DNA of 64,000 nucleotides from contig NZ_CADFDU010000006.1 in NCBI RefSeq assembly GCF_902833045.1, positions 124,001 through 188,000 on the forward strand, in the 5' to 3' direction. Shown piece after piece: positions 40,388 through 53,994 of this stretch. Within the stretch, counting starts at the first letter, position 1, and each line of letters starts with the position of its first letter. The translations under genes and the position numbers were made by a program. This DNA comes from Burkholderia sp. BCC0322 (lineage in GTDB: Bacteria; Pseudomonadota; Gammaproteobacteria; Burkholderiales; Burkholderiaceae). A model generated the notes under the pieces. That model saw only the letters and a program-made list of their open reading frames with translations, did not search any database and was not told where the DNA came from.

Positions 40388-41296
40388 TCAGCCCTTGCGC
40401 GGCAGGTCCGACGCCTGGATCAGGAACACGGCGTCGTCGCCCGCGCTGGTGGGCAGCCACGTGAGTTCGAGGCCACCGAACGCGGCTTCGACGTTTTCGC
40501 GCTCGTTGCCGATCTCGACGACGAGCACGCCGTCGTCGTGCAGCCAGCGGTGGGCTTCGGCGACGATGCGTCGCACGATGTCCATCCCGTCATCGCCACC
40601 CGCGAGCGCCATCTCCGGCTCGTGCCGGTACTCGGGCGGCAGTGCGGCCATCGACGACGCGTTCACGTAGGGCGGGTTGGTCAGGATCACGTCATAGCGT
40701 GAGCCCGGGTCGGTGCGGAACGCGGGCAGCGGCGCGTAGAGGTCGCCGCGATGCAGTGCGACGCGGTCTTCGAGGCCGTAGTCGCGCACGTTGATCTCGG
40801 CGACTTCGAGTGCCTTGTCGGACAGGTCGACCGCGTCGATCTCGGCGTTCGGGAACGCGCTCGCCGCCAGGATCGCGAGGCAGCCGGAGCCCGTGCACAG
40901 CTCGAGCACCGCGCCGACCTGCTCGGGATCGGCCACATACGGCTGCAGCCCGTCGTCGAGCAGCTCGCCGATGAACGAGCGCGGCACGATCACACGTTCG
41001 TCGACGTAGAAGCGGTGGCCGTGCATCCACGCTTCATGCGTGAGGTACGCGGCCGGCACGCGGTCGGTCGCGCGCCGCTCGATCACCGCGAGCACGGCCG
41101 CGATTTCGTCGGGCAGCAGCCGCGCGTCGAGGAACGGCTCGAGCGTGTCGAGCGGCAGGTCGAGCGTGCGCAGCACGAGGTAGGCCGCTTCGTCGTACGC
41201 ATTGTCGGAGCCGTGGCCGAACGCGAGCTTCGCTTTCGAGAAGCGCGTGACCGCGTAGCGCAGCAGGTCGCGAACAGTGGCAAAAGGTGTCGTCAT
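40388..41296 (-). CDS. prmB: Ribosomal protein L3 glutamine methyltransferase
   Basis: 302 residues, SAM-dependent class I methyltransferase. SAM motif VLELCTGSGCLAILAA and catalytic NPPY (TNPPYVN) are present, as in PrmB/HemK enzymes. The N-terminal domain ATVRDLLRYAVTRFSKAKLAFGHG is typical of PrmB. GGAG precedes the ATG at 41296; an ATG at 41308 overlaps the dapE stop (TGATG) and is an alternative. Last gene of the dap operon. Confidence 0.93.
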   Translation of the reverse strand: MTTPFATVRDLLRYAVTRFSKAKLAFGHGSDNAYDEAAYLVLRTLDLPLDTLEPFLDARLLPDEIAAVLAVIERRATDRVPAAYLTHEAWMHGHRFYVDERVIVPRSFIGELLDDGLQPYVADPEQVGAVLELCTGSGCLAILAASAFPNAEIDAVDLSDKALEVAEINVRDYGLEDRVALHRGDLYAPLPAFRTDPGSRYDVILTNPPYVNASSMAALPPEYRHEPEMALAGGDDGMDIVRRIVAEAHRWLHDDGVLVVEIGNERENVEAAFGGLELTWLPTSAGDDAVFLIQASDLPRKG

Positions 41297-41307
41297 GCGA
41301 GGCTCCA

Positions 41308-43741
<2,434 letters not shown>

Positions 43742-43784
43742 GTTCGTTTTCGCAGGAGATGGATGGAATTGATCGGATGGAAGA

Positions 43785-45017
43785 TTACCGCGCGAGAGAC
43801 CGGCAGAAATCGACGATGCGTTGCGCGCCCTCGACGCATTCGGGGGTGCCCGCGACGAGCGCGATCCGGATGAAATCGCGGCCCGGATTCGTGCCGTGCG
43901 CATCGCGCGCCAGGTACGAGCCGGGCAGAACCGTCACATTATAGTCGGCGTACAGGTGGCGGGCGAACTCGGTGTCCGACAGCCCGGTGCGCGACACGTT
44001 GGCCCACAGGTAGAACGCCGCGTCCGGCAGCTTCACGTCGATCACGTCGGCCAGCATCGGCGTGACGGTATTGAACTTCTGCAGGTACAGCGCGCGGTTC
44101 TCGCGCACGTGTGCCTCGTCGTTCCAAGCGGCGACGCTCGCGTGCTGCCAGACCGGCGACAGCGCCGCGCCGTGATAGGTGCGGTACAGCAGGAATTTCT
44201 TCAGCAGCGCCGCGTCGCCGGCGACGAAGCCCGAGCGCATGCCCGGCACGTTCGAGCGCTTCGACAGGCTCGACAGCATCACGAGTCGCTCGAAGCCGCG
44301 GCCGAGGCGGTGCGCGGCCTCGAGGCCGCCGAGCGGCGGCGCCGCTTCGTCGAAATAGATTTCCGAATAGCACTCGTCGGATGCGATCACGAAACCGTGG
44401 CGGTCGGACAGCGCGAACAGCTCGCGCCAGTCGTCGAGCGTCAGCACGGCGCCCGTCGGGTTGCCCGGCGAGCAGACATACAGCAGTTGCGTGCGCGCCC
44501 AGACTTCGTCGGGCACGGACGCGTAGTCGCACGCGAAGTTGCGGGCCGGGTCGCTGTTCGCGAAATAGGGTTCGGCGCCGGCCAGCAGCGCCGCGCCTTC
44601 GTAAATTTGATAGAAAGGATTCGGACAGAGTACGATCGCTTTCTCGCCCTGTCCGGACGGGCGTGCGTCGATCACCGTCTGCGCAAGCGAGAACAGTGCT
44701 TCGCGGGACCCCGACACGGGCAGCACCTGCGTCGCCGGATCGATGGCCGGCAGCCCGTAGCGGCGCTCGAGCCAGTGCGCGATCGACGTGCGCAGCGCGT
44801 CCGAGCCGGCGGTGGCCGGGTAAGATGCGAGACCGTCGAGCGCGGCCACCACGGCGTCGCGGATCAGCGCCGGAGTCGCATGTTTGGGCTCGCCGATGCC
44901 GAAGCTGATCGGTTTGAGGGCGCCGGAGGGCGTCACGTCCTTGAACAGGGCGCGCAGCTTTTCGAAGGGATAGGGCTGGAGCGAGTCGAGTCGAGGGTTC
45001 ACGGGCGAAGCGGCCAT
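43785..45017 (-). CDS. dapC: Succinyldiaminopimelate transaminase
   Basis: 410 residues, fold-type I aminotransferase. PLP-lysine motif [15 protein letters not shown], plus CSPGNPTGA and the C-terminal FIRIAL arginine. N-terminal [19 protein letters not shown] is characteristic of DapC in betaproteobacteria. First gene of dapC-dapD-ArsC-like-dapE-prmB. Divergent from the EamA transporter. Confidence 0.94.
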   Translation of the reverse strand: MAASPVNPRLDSLQPYPFEKLRALFKDVTPSGALKPISFGIGEPKHATPALIRDAVVAALDGLASYPATAGSDALRTSIAHWLERRYGLPAIDPATQVLPVSGSREALFSLAQTVIDARPSGQGEKAIVLCPNPFYQIYEGAALLAGAEPYFANSDPARNFACDYASVPDEVWARTQLLYVCSPGNPTGAVLTLDDWRELFALSDRHGFVIASDECYSEIYFDEAAPPLGGLEAAHRLGRGFERLVMLSSLSKRSNVPGMRSGFVAGDAALLKKFLLYRTYHGAALSPVWQHASVAAWNDEAHVRENRALYLQKFNTVTPMLADVIDVKLPDAAFYLWANVSRTGLSDTEFARHLYADYNVTVLPGSYLARDAHGTNPGRDFIRIALVAGTPECVEGAQRIVDFCRSLAR

Positions 45018-45176
45018 CGCGGCCGGTTGGAGCGAAAGAAGCGGCGGGCGTGCCGCGCGGCTGCGAACGGGCGCCGATGGTGCGCGGGTCGCAACGAACG
45101 ATTATAGCGTGACGGAATGTGGTCGCGGCCCGCCGGAACGGCGGCCGGGCCAGTCGAATAAAGGGTATTGAACCAA

Positions 45177-46118
45177 ATGAATAACGCGGTACGCGGCAGC
45201 CTGCCGACGCTGGCCATCCTGATCGGCGCATCGGTATGGGGCCTGATCTGGTATCCGCTGCGGATCCTGGCATCGCTGGGCGTGACGGGCACGCTGGCGA
45301 GCGCGCTGACGAGCCTCGTCGCCTTCCTGTTCGTGATATTCGCGCGGCACCGCACGATCTCGACGCTGCGCTGGCACTGGGTGCTGCCCGGCATCGCGGT
45401 GACGGCCGGCGTGACGAACCTCGGGTTCGTGTGGGGCACGATCCACGGCGAAGTGCTGCGCGTGATGCTGCTGTTCTACCTGACCCCCGCGTGGACCGCG
45501 ATCTACGCGCACTTCCTGCTGCGCGAGCGGCTGACCTGGGCCGGCGCGGGGCTTGCGGCGCTGTCGATCGGCGGCGCGATGCTGATGCTGTGGTCGCCGA
45601 AGCTCGGCCTGCCGCTGCCGGCCACTCCGGCCGAATGGGCCGGTCTCGCGGCCGGGTTGAGCTTCGCGATGAGCAACGTGCTCGTGATCAAGGCGAGTCG
45701 CGAGCTGCCGGAGATGCGCGCCGAGATGCGCACCGCGACGCTGTTCGGCGGCGCGGCCGTGTTCGGCGCGATCGCGTCGCTGTTCGAGGGGATACCGGCG
45801 GCGCCGACGGGCGGCCAGCTCGGCACGGCCGCGCTGATCATCGTCGCGATCGGCGTGACGATGGCGTCGAACAACCTGCTCGTGCAATACGGGCTGGCGC
45901 GCGTGCCGGCGAACCGTGCGTCGATCATCATGCTGTTCGAGATCGTGATCACCGCGCTGTCGGCATGGGTGTTCGCGAACGAGCTGCCGAGCGCGCGCGA
46001 GTGGGCGGGCGGCGCGTGCATCGTGCTGGCGACGCTGCTGTCGAGCCGGGTCCATCGCGCCGCGCCGGCACCGGACAAACCCGGCGACGGTCGGGACGGC
46101 GCACGCGCGATGGTATGA
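45177..46118 (+). CDS. EamA family drug/metabolite transporter
   Basis: 313 residues with ten membrane segments in two EamA repeats (ILIGASVWGLIWYPLRILAS; LAAGLSFAMSNVLVIKASRE). The substrate cannot be told; relatives export amino acids or metabolites. AAAGGG lies 11 bases before the ATG at 45177, whereas it almost touches an upstream TTG. Ends 139 bases before smc. Confidence 0.88.
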   Translation: MNNAVRGSLPTLAILIGASVWGLIWYPLRILASLGVTGTLASALTSLVAFLFVIFARHRTISTLRWHWVLPGIAVTAGVTNLGFVWGTIHGEVLRVMLLFYLTPAWTAIYAHFLLRERLTWAGAGLAALSIGGAMLMLWSPKLGLPLPATPAEWAGLAAGLSFAMSNVLVIKASRELPEMRAEMRTATLFGGAAVFGAIASLFEGIPAAPTGGQLGTAALIIVAIGVTMASNNLLVQYGLARVPANRASIIMLFEIVITALSAWVFANELPSAREWAGGACIVLATLLSSRVHRAAPAPDKPGDGRDGARAMV

Positions 46119-46257
46119 TGGAAGCCGTTTGCGGGGCCCAACGCTGTATGCGCGCGGCCCCGCTTTTGAATTCCGGGGCGCACCGCGCGCATGGGCCGTC
46201 CGGCCTCGCGCAGTGCGGCTCCGTCCGTTTCACACCTTCTTCACATCCGATACCGCC

Positions 46258-49200
46258 GTGCGTCTGAGCTCGATCAAACTCGCTGGCTTCAAATCCTTTG
46301 TCGATCCCACGCATTTCCAGGTTCCGGGCCAGCTTGTCGGCGTGGTGGGCCCGAACGGGTGCGGCAAGTCCAACATCATCGACGCCGTGCGCTGGGTGCT
46401 CGGCGAGTCGCGCGCTTCCGAGCTGCGCGGCGAGTCGATGCAGGACGTGATCTTCAACGGCTCGACCGCCCGCAAGCCCGGCAGCCGGGCCAGTGTCGAA
46501 CTGATCTTCGACAACTCCGACGGCCGCGCGGCCGGCCAGTGGGGCCAGTACGGCGAGATCGCCGTGAAGCGCGTGCTCACGCGCGACGGCACGTCGAGCT
46601 ACTACATCAACAACCTGCCGGCGCGCCGCCGCGACATCCAGGACATCTTCCTCGGCACCGGCCTCGGGCCGCGTGCGTACGCGATCATCGGGCAGGGCAT
46701 GATCGCGCGGATCATCGAGGCGAAGCCGGAAGAGCTGCGCGTGTTCCTCGAGGAAGCCGCGGGCGTGTCGAAGTACAAGGAGCGCCGCCGCGAAACCGAG
46801 AACCGCCTGCACGACACGCGCGAGAACCTGACGCGCGTCGAGGACATCGTCCGCGAACTCGGCGCTAACCTCGAGAAGCTCGAGGCACAGGCCGTCGTCG
46901 CCACCAAGTACAAGGAACTCGTCGCCGACGGCGAGGAGAAGCAGCGCCTGTTGTGGCTGCTGCGCAAGAACGAGGCCGCCGGCGAACAGCAGAAGCAGCA
47001 GCGTGCGATCGAGCAGGCGCAGATCGACCTCGAAGCGCAAACGGCGAAGCTGCGCGAGGTCGAGGCGCAGCTCGAGACGCTGCGCGTCGCGCATTACTCG
47101 GCAAGCGACGCGATGCAGGGCGCGCAGGGTTCGCTCTACGAGGCGAACGCCGAGGTGAGCCGCCTCGAAGCCGAGATCAAGTTCATCGTCGAATCGCGCA
47201 ACCGCGTGCAGGCACAGATCGCCGCGCTCAATGCGCAACGCGAGCAATGGCGCGCGCAGGCCGAGAAGGCGCAGGACGAGCTCGAGGAAGCCGAGGAAGC
47301 GCGCGCGATGGCCGACGAGAAGGCCGCGCTCGCCGAAGACAACGCGGCCGCGAAACACGACGCGCTGCCGGCGCTCGAGGCGAAGTGGCGCGACGCGCAG
47401 GCGCAGCTCAACGACGAGCGCGCGCGGATCGCGCAGACCGAACAGTCGCTGAAGCTCGAAGCCGCGCACCAGCGCAACGCCGACCAGCAGCTCCAGCAGC
47501 TTCAGCAGCGCCATGAGCGCCTGAAGAGCGAAGCGGGCGGGCTCGACGCGCCGGACGAAGCCCAGCTCGAAGAACTGCGCATGCAGCTCGCCGAGCAGGA
47601 AGAGATTCTGGCCGAAGCGCAGGCGCGCCTTGCCGACGCGCAGGAAACGGTGCCGCGCCTCGATGGCGAACGGCGTGCCGCGCAGGAGCGCGTGCAGGCC
47701 GAAGCCGCGCAGATCCACCAGCTCGAGGCGCGTCTCGCCGCGCTGAAGCAGTTGCAGGAAAACGTGCAGACCGAAGGCAAGGTGCAGCCGTGGCTCGACA
47801 AGCACGAGCTCGGCGCGCTGCCGCGTTTGTGGAAGAAGCTGCATGTCGAAGCGGGCTGGGAAGCCGCGCTCGAAGCCGTGCTGCGCGAGCGCCTCGCCGC
47901 GCTCGAAGTGTCGAATCTCGACTGGGTGAAGGCTTTTGCCACCGACGCACCGCCCGCGAAGCTCGCGTTCTACGCACCGCCCGTGGCCGGCGAACCGCCC
48001 GCGGCCGTGGCCGGCCTACGTCCGGTGCTGTCGCTCGTGCGTATCGACGATGCGGGCATCCGCGCGGTGCTGAACGACTGGCTCGGCAGCGTGTACGTCG
48101 CCGACGATGTCGCGCAGGCGCTCGCGACGCGCGCGCAGTTGCCGGCAGGCGGCGCGTTCGTCGTCAAGGCCGGCCATATCGTCACGCGCGTCGGCGTGCA
48201 GCTGTATGCGGCCGATTCGGAGCAGGCCGGGATGCTGGCCCGTCAGCAGGAAATCGAAAACCTGACGCGCCAGGTGCGCGCACAGGCGCTGCTCGCCGAC
48301 GAGGCGCGCACGGCAGCCGTGCGTGCGGAAGCCGCGCACACGCAGGCCACGCAGGCGCTCGGCGACGTGCGGGCGCAGGCCGAGCGTGCGACGCAGCGCG
48401 TGCACGCGCTGCAGATGGATGTGCTGAAGCTGGCGCAGGCGCACGAACGTTACACGCAGCGCAGCACGCAGATCCGCGAGGAACTCGAGGAAATCGGCGC
48501 GCAGATCGAAGAGCAGCGCGCGATGCGCGCGGAGTCGGAAGCGAATTTCGAGCGTTTCGACGGCGAACTCGCGGAACTGCAGGCGCGCTTCGAGGACAAC
48601 CAGCTCGCGTTCGAAGCGCTCGACGAATCGCTGACGCAGGCGCGTCAGGAAGCGCGCGATCTGGAGCGCGGCGCGAACGATGCGCGCTTCGCCGCGCGCA
48701 ACGCGGTGACCCGGATCGACGAGCTCAAGCGCAGCATCCAGGTCGCGCACGAGCAGAGCGAGCGTGTTGCCGCTTCTCTGGAAGACGCACGCGCCGAGCT
48801 CGAGACGATCAACGAGCAGACCGCGCATACGGGCCTGCAGGACGCGCTCGAGATTCGTGCGGTGAAGGAAGAAGCGCTGCAGGCTGCACGGATCGAGCTC
48901 GACGACCTGACTGCAAAACTGCGCGCGTCGGACGAGCAGCGGCTCGTCGCCGAGCGCTCGCTGCAGCCGCTGCGCGACCGCATCACCGAACTGCAGCTGA
49001 AGGAGCAGGCTGCGCGCTTGGCCGTCGAGCAGTTCGCCGAGCAGCTCGCGACGGCCGAGGTCGACGAGGCCGCGCTGAGCGAGAAGCTGACGCCGGATCT
49101 GAAGCCGTCGTACCTGCAGGGCGAGGTCACGCGCCTGAACAACGCGATCAACGCGCTCGGCCCGGTGAACATGGCCGCGCTCGACGAGTTGAAGGCCGCG

Positions 49201-49770
49201 AGCGAGCGCAAGGTGTTCCTCGATGCGCAGTCGGCCGACCTGATCGACGCGATCACGACGCTCGAGGACGCGATCCACAAGATCGACCAGGAAACCCGCA
49301 CGCTGCTGCAGGGCACCTTCGACGAGGTCAACCGCCACTTCAGCGACCTGTTCCCGCGCCTGTTCGGCGGCGGCCAGGCGAAGCTGATCATGACGGGCGA
49401 CGAAATTCTCGACGCCGGCGTGCAGGTGATGGCGCAGCCGCCCGGCAAGAAGAACGCAACGATCCACCTGCTGTCGGGCGGCGAGAAGGCGCTGACCGCG
49501 ACCGCGCTGGTGTTCGCGATGTTCCAGCTGAACCCGGCGCCGTTCTGTCTGCTCGACGAGGTCGACGCACCTCTCGACGACGCGAACACGGAGCGTTTCG
49601 CGAATCTCGTGCGCGCGATGTCCGACAAGACGCAGTTCCTGTTCATCTCGCACAACAAGATCGCGATGGAAATGGCGCAGCAGCTGATCGGCGTGACGAT
49701 GCAGGAGCAGGGTGTATCGCGGATCGTCGCGGTGGACATGGAAACCGCCGCGGGTTTTGCCCAGAATTGA
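46258..49770 (+). CDS. smc: Chromosome segregation protein SMC
   Basis: 1,170 residues from a GTG start (VRLSSIKLAGFKSFVDPT), the family's normal N-terminus. Walker A GPNGCGKSN is at 31-39, and the C-terminal signature LLSGGEKALTATALVFA with Walker B FCLLDEVDAPLDDAN completes the ATPase head. Between them are two very long coiled coils around a hinge (~residues 515-670). It condenses and organises the chromosome with ScpA/ScpB, which are not in this window. Leads smc-zipA-ligA-def. Confidence 0.97.
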   Translation: MRLSSIKLAGFKSFVDPTHFQVPGQLVGVVGPNGCGKSNIIDAVRWVLGESRASELRGESMQDVIFNGSTARKPGSRASVELIFDNSDGRAAGQWGQYGEIAVKRVLTRDGTSSYYINNLPARRRDIQDIFLGTGLGPRAYAIIGQGMIARIIEAKPEELRVFLEEAAGVSKYKERRRETENRLHDTRENLTRVEDIVRELGANLEKLEAQAVVATKYKELVADGEEKQRLLWLLRKNEAAGEQQKQQRAIEQAQIDLEAQTAKLREVEAQLETLRVAHYSASDAMQGAQGSLYEANAEVSRLEAEIKFIVESRNRVQAQIAALNAQREQWRAQAEKAQDELEEAEEARAMADEKAALAEDNAAAKHDALPALEAKWRDAQAQLNDERARIAQTEQSLKLEAAHQRNADQQLQQLQQRHERLKSEAGGLDAPDEAQLEELRMQLAEQEEILAEAQARLADAQETVPRLDGERRAAQERVQAEAAQIHQLEARLAALKQLQENVQTEGKVQPWLDKHELGALPRLWKKLHVEAGWEAALEAVLRERLAALEVSNLDWVKAFATDAPPAKLAFYAPPVAGEPPAAVAGLRPVLSLVRIDDAGIRAVLNDWLGSVYVADDVAQALATRAQLPAGGAFVVKAGHIVTRVGVQLYAADSEQAGMLARQQEIENLTRQVRAQALLADEARTAAVRAEAAHTQATQALGDVRAQAERATQRVHALQMDVLKLAQAHERYTQRSTQIREELEEIGAQIEEQRAMRAESEANFERFDGELAELQARFEDNQLAFEALDESLTQARQEARDLERGANDARFAARNAVTRIDELKRSIQVAHEQSERVAASLEDARAELETINEQTAHTGLQDALEIRAVKEEALQAARIELDDLTAKLRASDEQRLVAERSLQPLRDRITELQLKEQAARLAVEQFAEQLATAEVDEAALSEKLTPDLKPSYLQGEVTRLNNAINALGPVNMAALDELKAASERKVFLDAQSADLIDAITTLEDAIHKIDQETRTLLQGTFDEVNRHFSDLFPRLFGGGQAKLIMTGDEILDAGVQVMAQPPGKKNATIHLLSGGEKALTATALVFAMFQLNPAPFCLLDEVDAPLDDANTERFANLVRAMSDKTQFLFISHNKIAMEMAQQLIGVTMQEQGVSRIVAVDMETAAGFAQN

Positions 49771-49855
49771 CGTTTGACGAAACCGGACCGCGTTCGCGCG
49801 GCGCATGGGCGCCCGTTCGCGGTTCCGACGAACAAGAATTGCTGATGGAGCGTGC

Positions 49856-51130
49856 ATGGACGAGTTGACACTCGGTTTGATCGGCGCGGGCGCCGTCGTG
49901 GTGGGCGGCGTCGTGGTCTACAACGCATGGCAAGGCGCGAAGGTGCGGCGCAGGATGCCGCGCCCGATGCCGGAGGAAGCGGCCGAGGCGATGAACCGCC
50001 CCGAACGCGAGGAAGAGCTGCCGTTCATCGAGCCGGTGCGTCAGCCGGTGCGGCGCGAGCCTACGGCACCGGCTGCGGCGGCCGCCACGCCAGCCGAAGT
50101 CGCGCGCGTCGAGCCGACGTTCGGTGGCGCGGCGCCGGCCGATATGCCGGCCGATCTGCAGGCCGAGGCGACCGGCGTCGATACACCGGCCGAATCGGTC
50201 GAGCCGGTTGCCGGCGAAGAAGCCGCGCCGGCCTCCGCGCACGAAACGCATGCCGAACCGGCAGAGCCGGCCGAACCCGTGCTGCCGGCCGCAACGACGA
50301 TCTCGTCGGCACCGCCGGCGATCGTCGACCGCCGGATCGACTGCATCGTGCCGATCCGCCTCGGCGGGTCGCTGCCGGGCGACAAGATCCTGCCGGCCGC
50401 GCAGCGGCTGCGCCGCGCGGGCAGCAAGCCCGTGCACATCGAAGGCAAGCCGGAAGGCGGCCAGTGGGAGTTGCTGCAGAACGGCGTGCGCTACGAGGAA
50501 CTGCGCGCGGCCGCACAGCTCGCGAACCGCAGCGGCGCGCTGAACGAGCTCGAGTTCTCCGAATTCGTGACGGGCGTCCAGCAGTTCGCCGACGCGATCG
50601 ACGGCGCGCCCGAATTCCCGGACATGATGGAAACGGTCGCGATGGCGCGCGAGCTCGACGCGTTTGCCGCGCAATGCGACGCGCAGTTGTCGATCAACGT
50701 GATGTCGGACGGCGCGCCGTGGTCGGCGAACTACGTGCAGGCGGTCGCATCGCAGGACGGGCTGTTGCTGTCGCGCGACGGCACGCGTTTCGTGAAGCTC
50801 GACGCGAAGCAGAACCCCGTGTTCATGCTGCAGTTCGGCGACACGAACTTCCTGCGTGACGACCTCACGTACAAGGGCGGCAACATGATCACGCTGGTGC
50901 TCGACGTGCCGGTTGCCGAAGAGGACATCCTGCCGTTCCGGCTGATGTGCGATTACGCGAAATCGCTGTCCGAACGGATCGGCGCACGCGTGGTCGACGA
51001 TTCGCGCCGGCCGTTGCCGGAGTCGACGCTACTCGCGATCGAGCAGCAGTTGATGAAGCTGTACGCGAAGCTCGAGGAAGCCGGCATTCCGGCCGGTTCG
51101 CCGGTCACGCGCCGCCTCTTCAGCCAGTAA
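49856..51130 (+). CDS. zipA: Cell division protein ZipA
   Basis: 424 residues. One N-terminal membrane helix (LTLGLIGAGAVVVGGVVVYNAW) leads to a long Pro/Ala/Glu-rich linker (~60-170) and a C-terminal FtsZ-binding domain. The latter includes GKPEGGQWELLQNGVRYEEL and KGGNMITLVLDVPVAEED. Anchors FtsZ to the membrane. GGAG precedes the ATG at 49856. The sequence is far from E. coli ZipA, so the call rests on architecture and the domain. Between smc and ligA, as in other proteobacteria. Confidence 0.88.
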   Translation: MDELTLGLIGAGAVVVGGVVVYNAWQGAKVRRRMPRPMPEEAAEAMNRPEREEELPFIEPVRQPVRREPTAPAAAAATPAEVARVEPTFGGAAPADMPADLQAEATGVDTPAESVEPVAGEEAAPASAHETHAEPAEPAEPVLPAATTISSAPPAIVDRRIDCIVPIRLGGSLPGDKILPAAQRLRRAGSKPVHIEGKPEGGQWELLQNGVRYEELRAAAQLANRSGALNELEFSEFVTGVQQFADAIDGAPEFPDMMETVAMARELDAFAAQCDAQLSINVMSDGAPWSANYVQAVASQDGLLLSRDGTRFVKLDAKQNPVFMLQFGDTNFLRDDLTYKGGNMITLVLDVPVAEEDILPFRLMCDYAKSLSERIGARVVDDSRRPLPESTLLAIEQQLMKLYAKLEEAGIPAGSPVTRRLFSQ

Positions 51131-51257
51131 CGCGAACGCGCGGACGGCGGGCGTCGGCGCCGCCGTTCGTCGCTGCAGCGCACACCTTGCCGTTTGCGCT
51201 GCAGCACGTGCATCGGGCGCGCATTGCACGCCCCGCCACGGCGGCAAACTGAGATAA

Positions 51258-53902
<2,645 letters not shown>

Positions 53903-53934
53903 TCCGCCGGCTAGCCTGGTTTCTCGCAGGAAAC

Positions 53935-53962
53935 GAAAAAGCCCGCTTGCGCGGGCTTTTTC
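53935..53962. terminator. Bidirectional terminator between def and the pseudouridine synthase
   Basis: Perfect 12-bp stem GAAAAAGCCCGC / GCGGGCTTTTTC with loop TTGC. A-run and T-run flank both sides of two convergent genes. Confidence 0.93.
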
Positions 53963-53994
53963 ACTGCGTGGCGCACGTGTGTGCGCGCCCGCGG